Shown in pieces: positions 32,459 to 42,631 of a DNA stretch of 64,000 nucleotides. Source of the stretch: Mesostigma viride. Taxonomy: Eukaryota > Streptophyta > Mesostigmatophyceae > Mesostigmatales > Mesostigmataceae. The DNA lies in NCBI GenBank assembly GCA_009746045.1, contig RPFO01002210.1, positions 45,022 through 109,021 on the forward strand. Direction: 5' to 3'. The stretch's first letter is position 1. Each line of letters opens with the position of its first letter. Under the pieces are notes generated by a model. That model was given only the letters and a program-made list of their open reading frames with translations. It searched no databases and was not told the origin of the DNA. Position numbers and translations under genes: made by a program.

Positions 32459-32815
32459 TTGCTGCTGCTGCTGTTGCTGCTGCTGCTGTTGCTGCTGCTG
32501 CCGTTGCTGCTGCTGCGAGTACTCTTGGAGTCTCTCTCGGTCGTTCCTGTCATCTCCCTGCCTGGGTAAGGCGTCTATATTGTCCCCATCCGCTGGGAAC
32601 CTAGGGTTCTGATCTCTGGATCGTGGGGAGCCTTCCGCAGGTCTCTCCATGACCTCACCTGTATCTGTCCCTGCTTGGACGTGCAGTGGTACCTCTATAC
32701 CCTCTGTACCGTGCTCGTGGTTGTCTACCGGTTCTATCTCTGTATTCTCTAGATCTCGTTCTCTAATCTCTTCCTCTGTATCTCTGGCGTTCCTTGTTTG
32801 GGACCGTGTGGGCAT
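30594..32815 (-). pseudogene. gag: Gag of the chromovirus with polyglutamine tract (frameshifted)
   Basis: From ATG at 32815 (MPTRSQTRNARDTEEE) the frame runs through an acidic region into a long Gln tract encoded by CAG/CAA repeats (about 32350-32510), with hydrophilic frames after it. The capsid-like core is in the frame 31891-31169 (VEEWGRMWRRQYTIW, LMDRVRRKLVPPDATLHERM, YREFLSKFESSAAYLADMTW). The zinc knuckle CFMCSEVGHLKRDC (C-x2-C-x4-H-x4-C) lies in the frame 31172-30594. At least two frame breaks separate these parts, one near 31180. The region 30426-30593 links to pol. Confidence 0.85.
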
Positions 32816-32947
32816 GGTGCTCGTACCGGTACCTTACACTGCAGGCAACACCTCCCCAGGAAGGAAGAGAGAGAAAGAGAGAGAGCAACCACGTGCTATA
32901 GAGCTATAACTATAGAACCTAATACTACTCCCTAGTACTGGTCTCCT

Positions 32948-33286
32948 CTACTGCTTGCTAGGGCCAATGGTCAGCTGAGAGAAAGTCACTGTAACTGCTG
33001 TCCCCTCCCCCTGACTGCTGAGTGTGGGTGGCTTGGAGCATTCACGTGTGGTGTGCATCCCCTCAGGCAATGGCATGTGTTCCCTAACAAACCTATCTGC
33101 ATCTGTAATGTTATCAAACCCTTTCCACTTAGCACTAGAGCCTTGGGACAATATCTTATCTTTAATATGCTCCTCACAAGTCTTCCAGCTGTAGAATATA
33201 GCAGGCCTACCCTTATCCCCGTCGTGAGCTACTGCGTAGTAAGGAAATCCAGACTGTCCACCCTTGTTTATTTTACGTCGTGGCAT
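32948..33286 (-). CDS. Leader ORF resembling the RNase H1 hybrid-binding / viroplasmin domain
   Basis: A complete 112-codon ORF lies upstream of gag on the same strand. Residues 14-70 (FPYYAVAHDGDKGRPAIFYS, then W-x2-C-x2-H, WKGFDNITDADRFVREHM) match the pattern of the small N-terminal domain of eukaryotic RNase H1, which binds RNA/DNA hybrids and is shared with caulimovirus P6. The YYAV start, the Tyr-Ser-Trp-x2-Cys helix and the F-x3-ADxFV helix are the key landmarks. The C-terminal 40 residues are polar with no recognised domain. As a separate ORF in an LTR retrotransposon leader it is unusual. Its role in reverse transcription is inference. Confidence 0.65.
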   Translation of the reverse strand: MPRRKINKGGQSGFPYYAVAHDGDKGRPAIFYSWKTCEEHIKDKILSQGSSAKWKGFDNITDADRFVREHMPLPEGMHTTRECSKPPTLSSQGEGTAVTVTFSQLTIGPSKQ

Positions 33287-34031
33287 GTTACATCATAGTC
33301 TGGCAGCGGCTTGCAAGCAAGAGAGAAAGGGGAAACCCAGGCTACCTCTAATGCAGTGACCTTAAACAAACGAGGAGAGGGAGCACGGAGTATATCACAG
33401 CACACGCCCGAGCCTTCCGCAGGAACGGGCTATACGCACACACGGAGGTAAACACCGTCAACACAGTCGGCAACAGCCAGACGGTATCCACCCCCACGAC
33501 CCCTTGCAGGTCAAACAACGAATGTCCGTCTCCGCGACGTCCATGGGCACCAACAACATTTACAACCTATAGAGGCACAACATATAACATAAACCCCCTG
33601 CGCGCGCGTTCCCGGATAGAGAGCAAGCTCGCCAGCTAGCCTTCAGCAGGCATAGCTTTGTAAAGAAAGAATTCTAACTAGGGGACGTACCATCTTCGAT
33701 GACGTTAATCCCTCCTGAACTGGCCGCCACCCGGTGTCGTTGAAGGCAAGCCCTGGCCGCCACTAGGTGTCGTTGAAAACAGGAGGCTGAACGCTATAGT
33801 TGACAGCACCTCACCACAGGACTATTGCTAGCCCCGCCGAGTATCCCAGACTGGCCGCTTGCTGCTAGGTCGTCGTTGAATCCCTTTACGGGCTGGCCGC
33901 CGGCCTGACAGCAATCGTTGAATTCCGGAACCTCTACCTACGCCAAGCTTCGTCTTGGTATCCTAATTGGCTCACTAACCCTCTCCGCGAGAGTTAGCTA
34001 ACCTTTCCAGCACATTTCCTCCGATAACCAG
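33287..34031 (-). other. 5' untranslated leader of the chromovirus
   Basis: About 745 bp between the 5' LTR and the leader ORF, without a supported frame. It carries imperfect repeats containing CTGGCCGCC and GTCGTTGAA (33720-33930). Confidence 0.6.
34019..34031 (-). promoter_or_regulatory. Probable tRNA primer-binding site
   Basis: The minus strand reads TGGTTATCGGAGG starting one base after the 5' LTR. A TGG start complements a tRNA 3' CCA end. The specific tRNA cannot be identified here. Confidence 0.5.
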
Positions 34032-34615
34032 TGTTACGTCCCTGCCCAGACTCACCTAGCCTGAGCTACGTAGCAAAAGACCCTTCTTGCCGGAATTAGG
34101 AATAATTCAAGATAGCCTAAAGTAGGTTGCGCTTCACGACGTGAGTCGTGAGATATCTGGCATCACGGCTTAATGCCAAGCTAATTAGTTCACACTTATA
34201 ATGGCTAGCAATACCAATTACAAATGGATAATGCCCCGGGCTCAATGTGTAGGCGTATTCGCACTTATCATTCATTAAACCAAGAGGACGAGACTCTCGT
34301 CCTTGGACCAACTTAACCTAGGTTGGTTGCGGCGCAGATACACGCCAATTTCCTTAGAACAATCCGAGTCACTCATTCCACGTAGGATCCGGGCCGACAT
34401 CGACCCTCAACTATAGGATCCACGCCTAGAACCACTGACAGACTCAGAACCGGCGCGGCGCCACAGCGCCGGCCCCTAAAAGGACAACCTAGGACCAAAA
34501 TAACTAGTCCAATTCACACAATAGCCAAGGTCCGTAAAACCCAAGTTCAATAGACCAAACAGCCTTAGTAATTTATTCCATTGTTACGTCCGGCCAAAAG
34601 GGCAGGGACGTAACA
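34032..34615 (-). repeat. 5' LTR (right)
   Basis: 584 bp; same ends and sequence as 23033-23615 except one extra T. The LTR should contain the promoter and polyadenylation signals of the element. Confidence 0.95.
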
Positions 34616-35440
34616 GAAGGGTGCCCATAATTAGGTATGTAATCCATACTTCCATTCTAACACTCTTCATTCAGAAGCGTCAAGAAACAATCAACGTTTA
34701 CAGGTAATGAACACGAAGGGCTGACTACATGATCAAGCACAATGCGGATTCGCGTCATTACTGTAGAACAGAGACTACCGGCACGGACAATCCACAGCAG
34801 CATCATGCATAAGAAGAACCCGCGGCCGAATAATGAGGGGCCGGGTCCCTTGGATCATTCGGAACCTCGCTTGTGTACAAAAATTAGCTTACGTAAGATC
34901 TTGATTGAAGTCCCACGATCAGAACCGCCTTGCGCACTCGTGTCAGTGCTAGCCCGCACGCCGAAAGATGTAGACACGATGAGCAATAATGTCGAGATAA
35001 AAGCCACATGGTGCTTGAATGCATCATGCGCCATTGGAAACGGCCGGGACGCTCCTGCTTAAGAACTACGCCGGAGCCTCCTAGGCTGTATGTGGTAATA
35101 TGTTAAGTTCGGTTAGCCTGGAAATGCTCAAAACTCCAAAGCAGTCTGTGAAGTGTAAGTGAAATACCAGCAACCGACGCCATTGTCCGGTTCTTGCTGG
35201 CTGCCAGTTTATTGCTGCCGGCCTCATGTGCGGCGGTAATTTTACGTTGTATGGATGTTACGCTGCACCAGTCTGTGCTTTTTTACGTAGTACCAGTGTA
35301 GTGTAGAAATCCAAAAGCGCAAACGCCCAAAGCCAACTTCCAAGACGCCCAAAGCCCAATTCCAAGACGCCCAAAGCCCAAAGGCGGGCGAGTCTGGCGC
35401 GGCGCCGGCCATTGGGCCCCGGAATAAGAAATACCCTGAG
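34616..35440. other. Spacer between the LTR element and LINE fragment
   Basis: Starts with the GAAGG target duplication (34616-34620). Near 35310-35385 a short tandem repeat of CCCAAAGCC(A)AATTCCAAGACG occurs three times. No gene is supported. Confidence 0.45.
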
Positions 35441-37023
35441 CCACCGGCTCTGACGAGATTCCGGCCGCAGTTGTAAAACTTGCAGCCGAATTCGAGGACA
35501 CAGGTGTTATGCTGCTCTTCCGGGACATCTGCAACCGCCTTCTGCTGTCGTCGCAACCACCTCCAGCGGCCTGGCAACACAGTTTTCGCACGATGCTGTA
35601 CAAGAACAAGGGGTCGCCTGCCGACCCCGGCAACTACAGAGGGGTGTGCATTCAAAGTGCCCCCCTCAAGCTTCTTATGCGGCTCATCCTGAACCGCCTG
35701 CGCACGGCCCTGGACGGTCACCTCAGCGAGACTCAGCACGGCTTCCGTTCAGGTCGCAACACAGTACAGGCGCTCTTCGCTACTCGCCGACTGGTGGAGG
35801 AACTGCAACGCCTTCAGCCTGGTGAGTCCCCTTTGCACCTTGTGCTGGTGGACTTCATCAAAGCCTTCGATTCGGTTTTCTGGCCTGCGCTTTGGGACAT
35901 CCTCGAGTTGTTCCGGATCCCCCGCCCCCTGATTGCTGTCATCCGCAACCTGTATGAAGGGTCCACCACTTCGGTGCGCACTTCTTACGGGACCACGCCC
36001 CCATGCCCTTTACAGAAGGGTGTGTGGCAGGGCTGCGTGCTGTCGCCCTACCTGTTCATTATTGTTGTCGAATACGTAATGATTCAGGCGCGCAAGCGAT
36101 TTGCCCGCATCGTGGGCAGGGAACCAGGAGTGCAGGTTGCTAACAAATTCTGGCATGGCGGTGCGGACACGGAGATTCGGCTCGCAGACATCATTTACGC
36201 AGACGACACCACCCTCTTTGAGGACACTGAGCACGTGCAGACATGGCTTGACTGCCTGGCTCTCGAGGCCCGTGCAGTGGGGCTTGAGGTCAGCAAGAAG
36301 ACAGAGGCTCTGGCGGTTGGGCTCACCACCTCAGCGCCGCCCCTCTATCTCCTAGACGGCTCTCGAGTCCTGTATCGGGACCGCGTTAAGCTGCTGGGCA
36401 GCCTGCTCCCTAGCTGCGAGGTGGATGTGGACCACCGCATCTCCCTCGCCTGGCACGCTTTACGCCAGTACCGGGCCCTATGGCGCAAGCCCCTGGGCAA
36501 GATCGAGAAACAGGACCTGTTCAAGGTCCTCGTCCTTCCTGTTCTCACGTATGGCGCCGAGACGTGGACCCTCACCGCCGACCTGGCCCGCAAGCTGGAC
36601 GGCGCGGTCACCAGCATGCTGCGTTCCATTTTCAGAGTAGGATATGCTGCTCATGTCCGCAATGAGGACCTGTACCAGGGCATGCCCTATATCACCAGCA
36701 CAATTAAGCAACGCCGCCTGCAGCTAGTAGGGCACCTAGCTCGCACCAACCAGGTAGACACCTCACGTGGCCCCCCCGCAGGACTGCGACCAGCCCAGCC
36801 TGGCCGGCACCTCCTGACGTGGGCTGGGCCCAGTGATGTTAGACGCCGCAAGGCCCGCACCTTCAAAGAACAGCTAGTAGAGGACATGGGGGGCCTAGGC
36901 CTCTCCGTGATTTGGAAGAAGATGATGGACAAGGCCAAGTGGGCCCAGGTCATAGAGGACAACGAGCCCCCCCCAGTGGGGAAGCGCCCGCGTGTGCAAT
37001 CCCGCGGGAGGCACGCTAGATAG
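35441..37023 (+). pseudogene. LINE reverse transcriptase (ORF2 C-terminal part)
   Basis: About 525 codons remain open to the stop at 37021-37023. Visible RT landmarks in order are GSDEIPAAVVKL, WQHSFRTMLYKNKG, NYRGVCIQSAPLKLL, QHGFRSGRNT, VDFIKAFDSVFWPAL (motif A), LQKGVWQGCVLSPYLF (motif B), DIIYADDTTLFED (catalytic YADD) and a post-RT thumb with YGAETWTLTADLARKL. The apurinic endonuclease that should precede it is missing, so the copy cannot move by itself, although the RT frame is intact. Confidence 0.88.
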
Positions 37024-37215
37024 CTCCCCCTAGGGCAGCGTGCGGCTGCCTAGATAGATGATGTAGATAGAATGTTGTTAGATAGATGTAGTATGTAGCC
37101 AATGTAGATAGATTAGACCGGTAGGAATGTGTGCACCCATCCATCCATTCATCGGGGTTAATGCTCCGTGACTCCCCAACGGGAGCACGAGTCTAATTAA
37201 TTAATTAATTAATCT
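35441..37215 (+). mobile_element. 5'-truncated LINE with reverse transcriptase and intact 3' end
   Basis: The copy begins inside the start of the RT domain (no endonuclease) and ends with a 3' UTR. That UTR holds GATAGATTAGACCGGTAGGA, a short CATC array, the terminal hairpin (37168-37188) and an AATT tail. This is the only ORF2-type copy in the window and shares its 3' hairpin architecture with the ORF1-only elements. Confidence 0.85.
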
Positions 37216-37314
37216 CACACATACTGATGCTCTACAGGCAAAGGCCTCCATATAGCCGCATACTGCATGATCCGCCATGACTACCAGGTTGATGTTCCGT
37301 GCAAAGATGGCCAC
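37216..37314. other. Short spacer between two opposed LINE tails
   Basis: About 100 bp of unique-looking sequence separates the AATT tail of the plus-strand LINE from that of the minus-strand ORF1-only element. Confidence 0.4.
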
Positions 37315-39287
37315 TAATTAATTAATTAATTAATTAATTAAACTCGTGCTCCCGTTGGGGAGTCACGGAGCACCGAAGTGCTTTTAATCCCTGTGTGTGC
37401 ACTACAGGAGAAAGGGCAGAGACCCCCAGTCTCCTTCATGCCAAAGGCATGCCACAGCTGCAATCGGGCGCGGCTAGCTAAAAGGACAGGCTAACGATCC
37501 GGCAAACTGTGGGTGCAATAAGACCCATGTGAGCATGTCATAGCAAGGAGCGTGGGCAAGTAATCTGAACATAGCCAGGGCGTAGCATGGCTGTACTAGA
37601 ACTAGGCTAAGGCTATGGCTGGTTGTGTACCGTGCGTTGGCGGCACGTGACTAGGTTTGTTGGCACAGCTAGGCAAACATTCTAGGCATGGCTGCCTTAG
37701 CGACAGTGACTCCAATGGTTACAAGCTAGGGCTATTGCTATTCTAGCCCGCTGGGGGCGTCCACATCTTGTGGTTGATCATCAGGTCCCCGCCCCTCCAG
37801 TACACCTTGGGCTTCTGGGGGTCCTGCTTATGGCGGAGGTATTCCGGCCACAGGTCGCGTCGCTGCTGTTGCTGAGCGGGGGTTAGGTCGTCATCCAGCG
37901 TCCAGGTGAGGTCGTGCAACCGCTTGCGACGAGAGAGGAACCGCTGCTTATCCTCAGGGGAGAGGAAGGTGAGCAGGACTGGTGGGGTGGCCGCCTTGTC
38001 CCGTGAGTGGGGCTAGGCGGTGGCACCCACGCAGTTCTACCTCACCTACCAGGCCCATGAGGGTAAGAAGCTGTTTCTTGATCTCGTCAGCAAGGGAGGT
38101 TGACGTCTCACCTGGCTTCTGGGGGAAGCGACGTAGCACCACTCGGCACTCGCGGCGAGCGCGATCGGTGACCTCCCGTTGCTGGGCCTGGCGGTGGTCC
38201 TCCAGCTCCTGGAGCTTCGTGGCGATGGCGTCGGTGGTGGAGGCGGTCGCTGTCCGCAGCAGGTCCGCGTAGGAGAGCGGGAGGTCACCAGCATCCTGCC
38301 GGGGTGGCTGGGAGGCAATGGTGGCCGTCTGCTCCGCTAGCTTTGGGACCTGTGTGGCCAGGGCCTCGGTGTGGGCGGTGATGGCCTCAAGCTTCTTCAT
38401 GAGCACGCCGCACTTGCCTTCCACCTGGTTAAGGCGAGAGACAAGTGCAGCATGCGTTTCCGAAGCCTGCGCCGCGGTGTGTAGCGCCGTGAACTGTGGT
38501 TGTAGCTTGTGGACGACCTTGGTTTCCACGTTGGAGACCCGGGCCTCGACCGTGTTGAGCGTGGTGTTCAGCGAGGTCATCTTCTCGGCCAGCGGCCAGG
38601 TCACGTGCTCCTCCAGCACTGCGCGGATGTCATCCTTGCAGAGGGAGGAAGCCGATGGGGCTGCCGGCTGTGCGGGGGCTGGGGCGTTGAGTGCGTTCCA
38701 AAGTTCTCTGTGGATGGCGCCGAAGCTGCGCTGGTAGTAGCTGGTCAAGATAGACTCGCGTTGGCGGGATTCGGCACAGGTGTAGAGCCAGGACGTGTCG
38801 CGGTAGTCGATAGCCGCCCTTGTCCAGGGCACAAAGAGCTTCCGCTCCTGTGTGAGGAACTGAAGAACTTCGACGACTTCCTGCGGCGACAGCTGCTGCC
38901 ACTCGAGGAGGGAGAACATTCCGTCGCCGGGCAAGAATTTGCTCCATTTGTGGCGATCGTGGCATGGTTTCTTGGGCTCAGGCGAGGCGCTTGGCGAGGG
39001 TTTGGCGGGTAAGCCTGGCGGCTGAACAATGGCGAGGGCGAGAGGGTTGGGCTGGGCGCTGGGAAGCTGTGCCAGCTCCTTTTCCAGCCCTCGTTTTGCT
39101 TTGGTAGTCGTCATAGCTGGTCACGTGCGTAACTTTGTCTATACTGCGTGGCAGCCGTAACCGTTTATACTGGCAAGTGCGTCTTAGAAAGGCGCATCGA
39201 ATGCAAGTGGTCGGACCGAATTTGGGGCTCAGACGCAAAAGATCTGAACTCCGCCGTCAGCCATACCGCCGTCAGCCATTTCGTGGC
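37315..39287 (-). mobile_element. ORF1-only LINE, second family
   Basis: Minus orientation. The 5' end has two copies of ATGGCTGACGGCGG (39245-39280), a motif shared with the first family. ORF1 runs 39114-37743, then a 3' UTR, the hairpin at 37346-37366 and an AATT tail. No ORF2 is present. The hairpin is the GTG/CAC-stem type also used by the RT-bearing LINE. Confidence 0.8.
37743..39114 (-). pseudogene. L1 ORF1p-like protein, second family (one frameshift)
   Basis: From ATG at 39114 (MTTTKAKRGLEKELAQL) the frame is open for about 370 residues. It has a Pro/Ser-rich start, an alpha-helical domain, a long heptad-like coiled coil (VEARVSNVETKVVHKL, MKKLEAITAHTEALATQV) and the RRM-like region (ECRVVLRRFPQKPGE, EVELRGCHRLAP). 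A single-base shift near 38010 moves the C-terminal domain to another frame. That frame keeps LTFLSPEDKQRFLSRRKRL, DDLTPAQQQQRRDLW and VYWRGGDLMINHKMW up to the stop at 37743-37745. The trimeric coiled coil plus RRM plus C-terminal domain is the L1 ORF1p layout. Confidence 0.85.
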
Positions 39288-39961
39288 CACTAAACTAGTC
39301 CGCATTCTCAGCAATCGCTGCAGCTGACGTCCCTAACCCAAACTGGATGCCCGGGCTGGCGCAGATTGCCCGGCCATAGGGAGAAAATCGACCTATGATA
39401 AGCTATGAATCGTCTGGAACTGACGACCAGGAAAGTTCTATTTTCCTACCTGTATTTTCCCAACCCTATAAATCTGGCCGTGCCTGACCTAGGAAAATCA
39501 TGCATCGTCATTCTGAGCAACATTCTGAACCGTTTCAAGCCGCGAGACGCAAAAATTTTGTGACAGCGGCACGTTGGCAGCCATATCTCCTTGATATCTC
39601 ATTACGCGCGTGCGCGAGCGAAAATTTCCCGCCAAAGTCACGTGATACATTCTCAATGCACGTTGTAATTACCAGGCTATGGCGAATATTACCCCCAAAA
39701 CTATGCATCACCTTCGTCTCTAAGTGTTCCCGGACCCACCGGACAACTGTCCTCCGTCACACGTGGCGCGGCGCTTGCGGCGCGGCGCGAAATTCGACCG
39801 TTAGTCAACCCCCCCGACAGGTCGGGGGGGTAGCGGACTAAGGGTTAAAATATTAATTAGCGGTAAGGTAACTATACACGGTCTCAAGGCATGGCCTTTT
39901 AAAAGACTTATTAAAGATAACCGAATCACTGAATTTTCCTATGAAACAAAAGTTAAATCCT
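39288..39961. other. Intergenic region 3' of the SUV3-like gene
   Basis: No gene supported. AT-rich near 39840-39960, presumably the 3' UTR of the minus-strand helicase gene. Confidence 0.45.
39809..39830. repeat. Perfect GC hairpin
   Basis: Arms CCCCCCCGAC and GTCGGGGGGG, separated by AG. It lies about 130 bp beyond the SUV3-like stop codon. Confidence 0.8.
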
Positions 39962-42631
39962 TTACTGGACTCCTCTGTCCGAGGCCTTCGCCTTCAGACC
40001 CAAACGCCCCCCAACCCCAGTACTGAAACCAGACAACGATAGCGTCCCTGTCACCTGCGTCCCATCCCTGCCATGCGCCACGGACCCACTTGGCCCCATG
40101 CCCCCATATGCGCTCCTGACGGCATCTAGCAGCTTGCCGCCGTCCCCTCGCAGCTTGGCCCCGCCAGATGGCGCCATCACCCGAGCTTTGACAGGTCGTG
40201 TGGCGCCCGCCCCCCCCACGTTACCTGCCCCTCCTTCAGCGCGCCCCCTCTTGGCGCGGTTGCTAGCAGCGGAGGCCTCAAACTCCTCGTGCAGCTGCTG
40301 CCCGCTGGAGTGCGCCAGCTTGTCGCCCAGCACATCAATGACAGACGCCAGCATCTCCTTTGCGAGCGGGACCTCCACAAACTGGAGCGGGTTCAGCCGC
40401 ATGCTGAGCCACAGGTAGAGCGCCACGATGGCGTGCTTCACCTCCAAGTCTTGCAGCGCACTGCCGGCACCCGCACCGCGTGGCAGGCCCACCCCCACGC
40501 GCACCAGCCCGCCTGAACCGTACATGCGCGCATAGGACAGCATGGCCGACATGGCCAGCGGCTCGCGCTCATTAACGGGTGCCAGCATGAGGTTATAGCG
40601 GTCGCGCAGGGACAGACCAGGGACCGCCTCCAGCAGCCGGCACACCTTCATCAGGCTGTCCATCGCGCCGAGGAAGTAGCTACCCTCCGTCACGCAGGCG
40701 GCCGCAAACCTTGCCAGAAGCTGCGAGTAGGGCACGTTGGGGGGCAGCCGCGCGGCAAACGCCTCCAGCTGCTCAAACTGGGGGAACAGACCCGCCGCGT
40801 GGGCCACCTCAGGGGTACCCTGGAGGCACTCGAGCAGGTAGTCCTTGTCCCCCGGGTCCATGACCGCGACCACCCCTTGAGAGAACTCGGTGCCTCGCCG
40901 CCCAGCGCGCCCCGCGATCTGCCGCACCATGGAGGGCGGCACGTCGCCCACCGCGCGCCCGTTGTGCTTGCGCAGGCTGTGGAAGATGACGCGGCGGATG
41001 TTCAAGTTCAGGCCCATGCCGATCGCGTCGCTGGCCACCAGGACGTCGAACCCGTTGCCGGGGGCATTGAACAGGTTGGCCTGTTCACGCCGCACCTCGG
41101 GGGGGAGCGCGCCGTAGACGACACAGCTGCGGATGCCCGTCGCGGCCTCCACCTCCTTCTTGATGGCGAATATGTCGCGGCGGGAGAAGGCGACCACACA
41201 GTCCCCCGGCCGGATGAGCGAGAAGTCGCCGCCGAGGGATCGGCGCGCCAGCATCAAGGGGGAGAAGCGCTTGTACGTGCGCAGCTGGAACGTGTCACCG
41301 CAGGTGGCCGCCAGCTTGCGCACCAGTTCCACCACGCTGGCGTCCCCGCAGACATGCACCACATCCGCGGGCACACCCAGCAGTGCACGCGTCCATGCCG
41401 ACCCTCGCTGCGGGTCGGCCATCATCTGTATCTCATCAATCACGGCAACGTCCATGATGCGGTCGACAGACGCGGTCTCGATCGTGCACGACATGTGGCG
41501 CGCAAAGGGGACGTCAAACTTCTCCTGGCCCGTCTGCAGGCCGCAGTAGACCCCTTCCGCGTTCAGCTTGTCAAACACCTCCATCGCCAGCAGCCGCAGT
41601 GGGCCCAGGTAGACGCCTGAGCGCGCCTCCTTGAGCGCGCAGAGCGCCTCGTACGTCTTCCCGCTGTTGGTGGGCCCCGCATGGTAGATGATGTGGCGGC
41701 GCACCGCGCGCGCCAGGGGGAACCAGAGGTGTGGGCGGGACATGTCCGCGCTCTCTACCAGAGCACGAAACGAGGTGACCTCCTCCGCGAAGAATCGCGC
41801 GCAGAAGCGGGAAAAGAGCGGGAACAGGTGGGTCACCACGGGCTGGGGGGACGCCGCGCCGATGCTGGCGTCTGCAAGCTTGGCGATGGCCTGCGCCAGC
41901 TCTTGTGAGGCGGACCGCATGAGCAGCTTGCGGAACTGGGACACGGCACGAGGGTACACCTGAGCGCTCAGGTACGACGAGCGCGCCTTGTCCATCGCCC
42001 ACGCGCTGTTCACGAACGTCTGCATCGCGGACAGGATGCCCTGCCGCGACTCGCCCGTGCAGCGGAGCACGCCGTGCTTGGCCGCCTCGTCGTAGGCCGC
42101 CACGTCGGCAAGGAGGGCGTCCGCGTCTTGCAGCAGGCGCGCCGCTGCAGCAAAATCTTCTTCACTCACCGGCGGCCGAGGCGGCCCGACGGGCTCCTGT
42201 CTGCCTGACTCACCGGAGGCAGCCAACGTTTCGGCCAAGCGGGACAAGGCATCCTCTCCGCCGTCCAAATGCTCTCCCTTGCTTACTTCGTTGGTTCCGT
42301 AAGACTTTTTGCATGATGGAAGTGCCTGTTTCAAGGTGCCTGCGTCGTCGTCGTAAGCTCGACTGCTCTCCAAGACACGATGCAAGCATCTTCGCATTGT
42401 GGCGCATTCCGCTGCCCAGTCCAGAAGTGTGTGACCAGTTGGGGCTGCACGCACTCTCTCCCTGCAAAGTCGCAGGCCTTCCACAGTACCTCCGAGAAAC
42501 GGGGCATTCCTCTGCTTCACAGTTCGCGAAACGATCGTGTCCCCCGCCTGTTCGGTCCTGCTCGCATTCGGGCAGCTCCATGTCGCCGCCTTGAGAAGCT
42601 GCCGCGAAAGAAAACCTCGCCGGCGAAGCAT
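39962..42631 (-). CDS. SUV3: SUV3-type ATP-dependent RNA helicase, mitochondrial
   Basis: A single 889-residue ORF. The N-terminus (MLRRRGFLSRQLLKAATW) is basic and amphipathic, as in mitochondrial targeting sequences. Helicase landmarks: Walker A GPTNSGKT (319-326), YLGPLRLLAMEV, the SUV3 signature LQTGQE, Walker B VIDEIQMM (397-404), and in the C-terminal RecA-like domain ASDAIGMGLNLNIRRVIF and QIAGRAGRRG (571-580). A SUV3_C-type segment (PLQFVEVPLAKEMLASVIDV) lies near residues 750-785, followed by a low-complexity Gly/Arg-rich tail. SUV3 unwinds RNA with the mitochondrial degradosome and is conserved across eukaryotes. The gene has no introns, unlike its head-to-head neighbour. Confidence 0.95.
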   Translation of the reverse strand: MLRRRGFLSRQLLKAATWSCPNASRTEQAGDTIVSRTVKQRNAPFLGGTVEGLRLCRERVRAAPTGHTLLDWAAECATMRRCLHRVLESSRAYDDDAGTLKQALPSCKKSYGTNEVSKGEHLDGGEDALSRLAETLAASGESGRQEPVGPPRPPVSEEDFAAAARLLQDADALLADVAAYDEAAKHGVLRCTGESRQGILSAMQTFVNSAWAMDKARSSYLSAQVYPRAVSQFRKLLMRSASQELAQAIAKLADASIGAASPQPVVTHLFPLFSRFCARFFAEEVTSFRALVESADMSRPHLWFPLARAVRRHIIYHAGPTNSGKTYEALCALKEARSGVYLGPLRLLAMEVFDKLNAEGVYCGLQTGQEKFDVPFARHMSCTIETASVDRIMDVAVIDEIQMMADPQRGSAWTRALLGVPADVVHVCGDASVVELVRKLAATCGDTFQLRTYKRFSPLMLARRSLGGDFSLIRPGDCVVAFSRRDIFAIKKEVEAATGIRSCVVYGALPPEVRREQANLFNAPGNGFDVLVASDAIGMGLNLNIRRVIFHSLRKHNGRAVGDVPPSMVRQIAGRAGRRGTEFSQGVVAVMDPGDKDYLLECLQGTPEVAHAAGLFPQFEQLEAFAARLPPNVPYSQLLARFAAACVTEGSYFLGAMDSLMKVCRLLEAVPGLSLRDRYNLMLAPVNEREPLAMSAMLSYARMYGSGGLVRVGVGLPRGAGAGSALQDLEVKHAIVALYLWLSMRLNPLQFVEVPLAKEMLASVIDVLGDKLAHSSGQQLHEEFEASAASNRAKRGRAEGGAGNVGGAGATRPVKARVMAPSGGAKLRGDGGKLLDAVRSAYGGMGPSGSVAHGRDGTQVTGTLSLSGFSTGVGGRLGLKAKASDRGVQ

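Larger units (their letters stand above)
23033..34615 (-). mobile_element. Complete Ty3/gypsy chromovirus, minus orientation (11.6 kb)
   Basis: Two LTRs of 583 and 584 bp (one 1-bp indel noted) flank gag, protease, reverse transcriptase, RNase H, integrase and chromodomain, all on the minus strand. The 5-bp target duplication GAAGG is at 23028-23032 and 34616-34620. A polypurine tract abuts the left (3') LTR and a TGG-start primer site abuts the right (5') LTR. Gene order gag-PR-RT-RH-IN-chromodomain defines a chromovirus. Extra coding regions lie in the leader (32948-33286) and between chromodomain and 3' LTR (23946-26353). Several frame breaks interrupt gag and pol. Confidence 0.95.

Noticed and set aside
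32296-32604. Poly-Ala and poly-Leu plus-strand ORFs
   Set aside because: They are alternative readings of the gag CAG/CAA glutamine tract.
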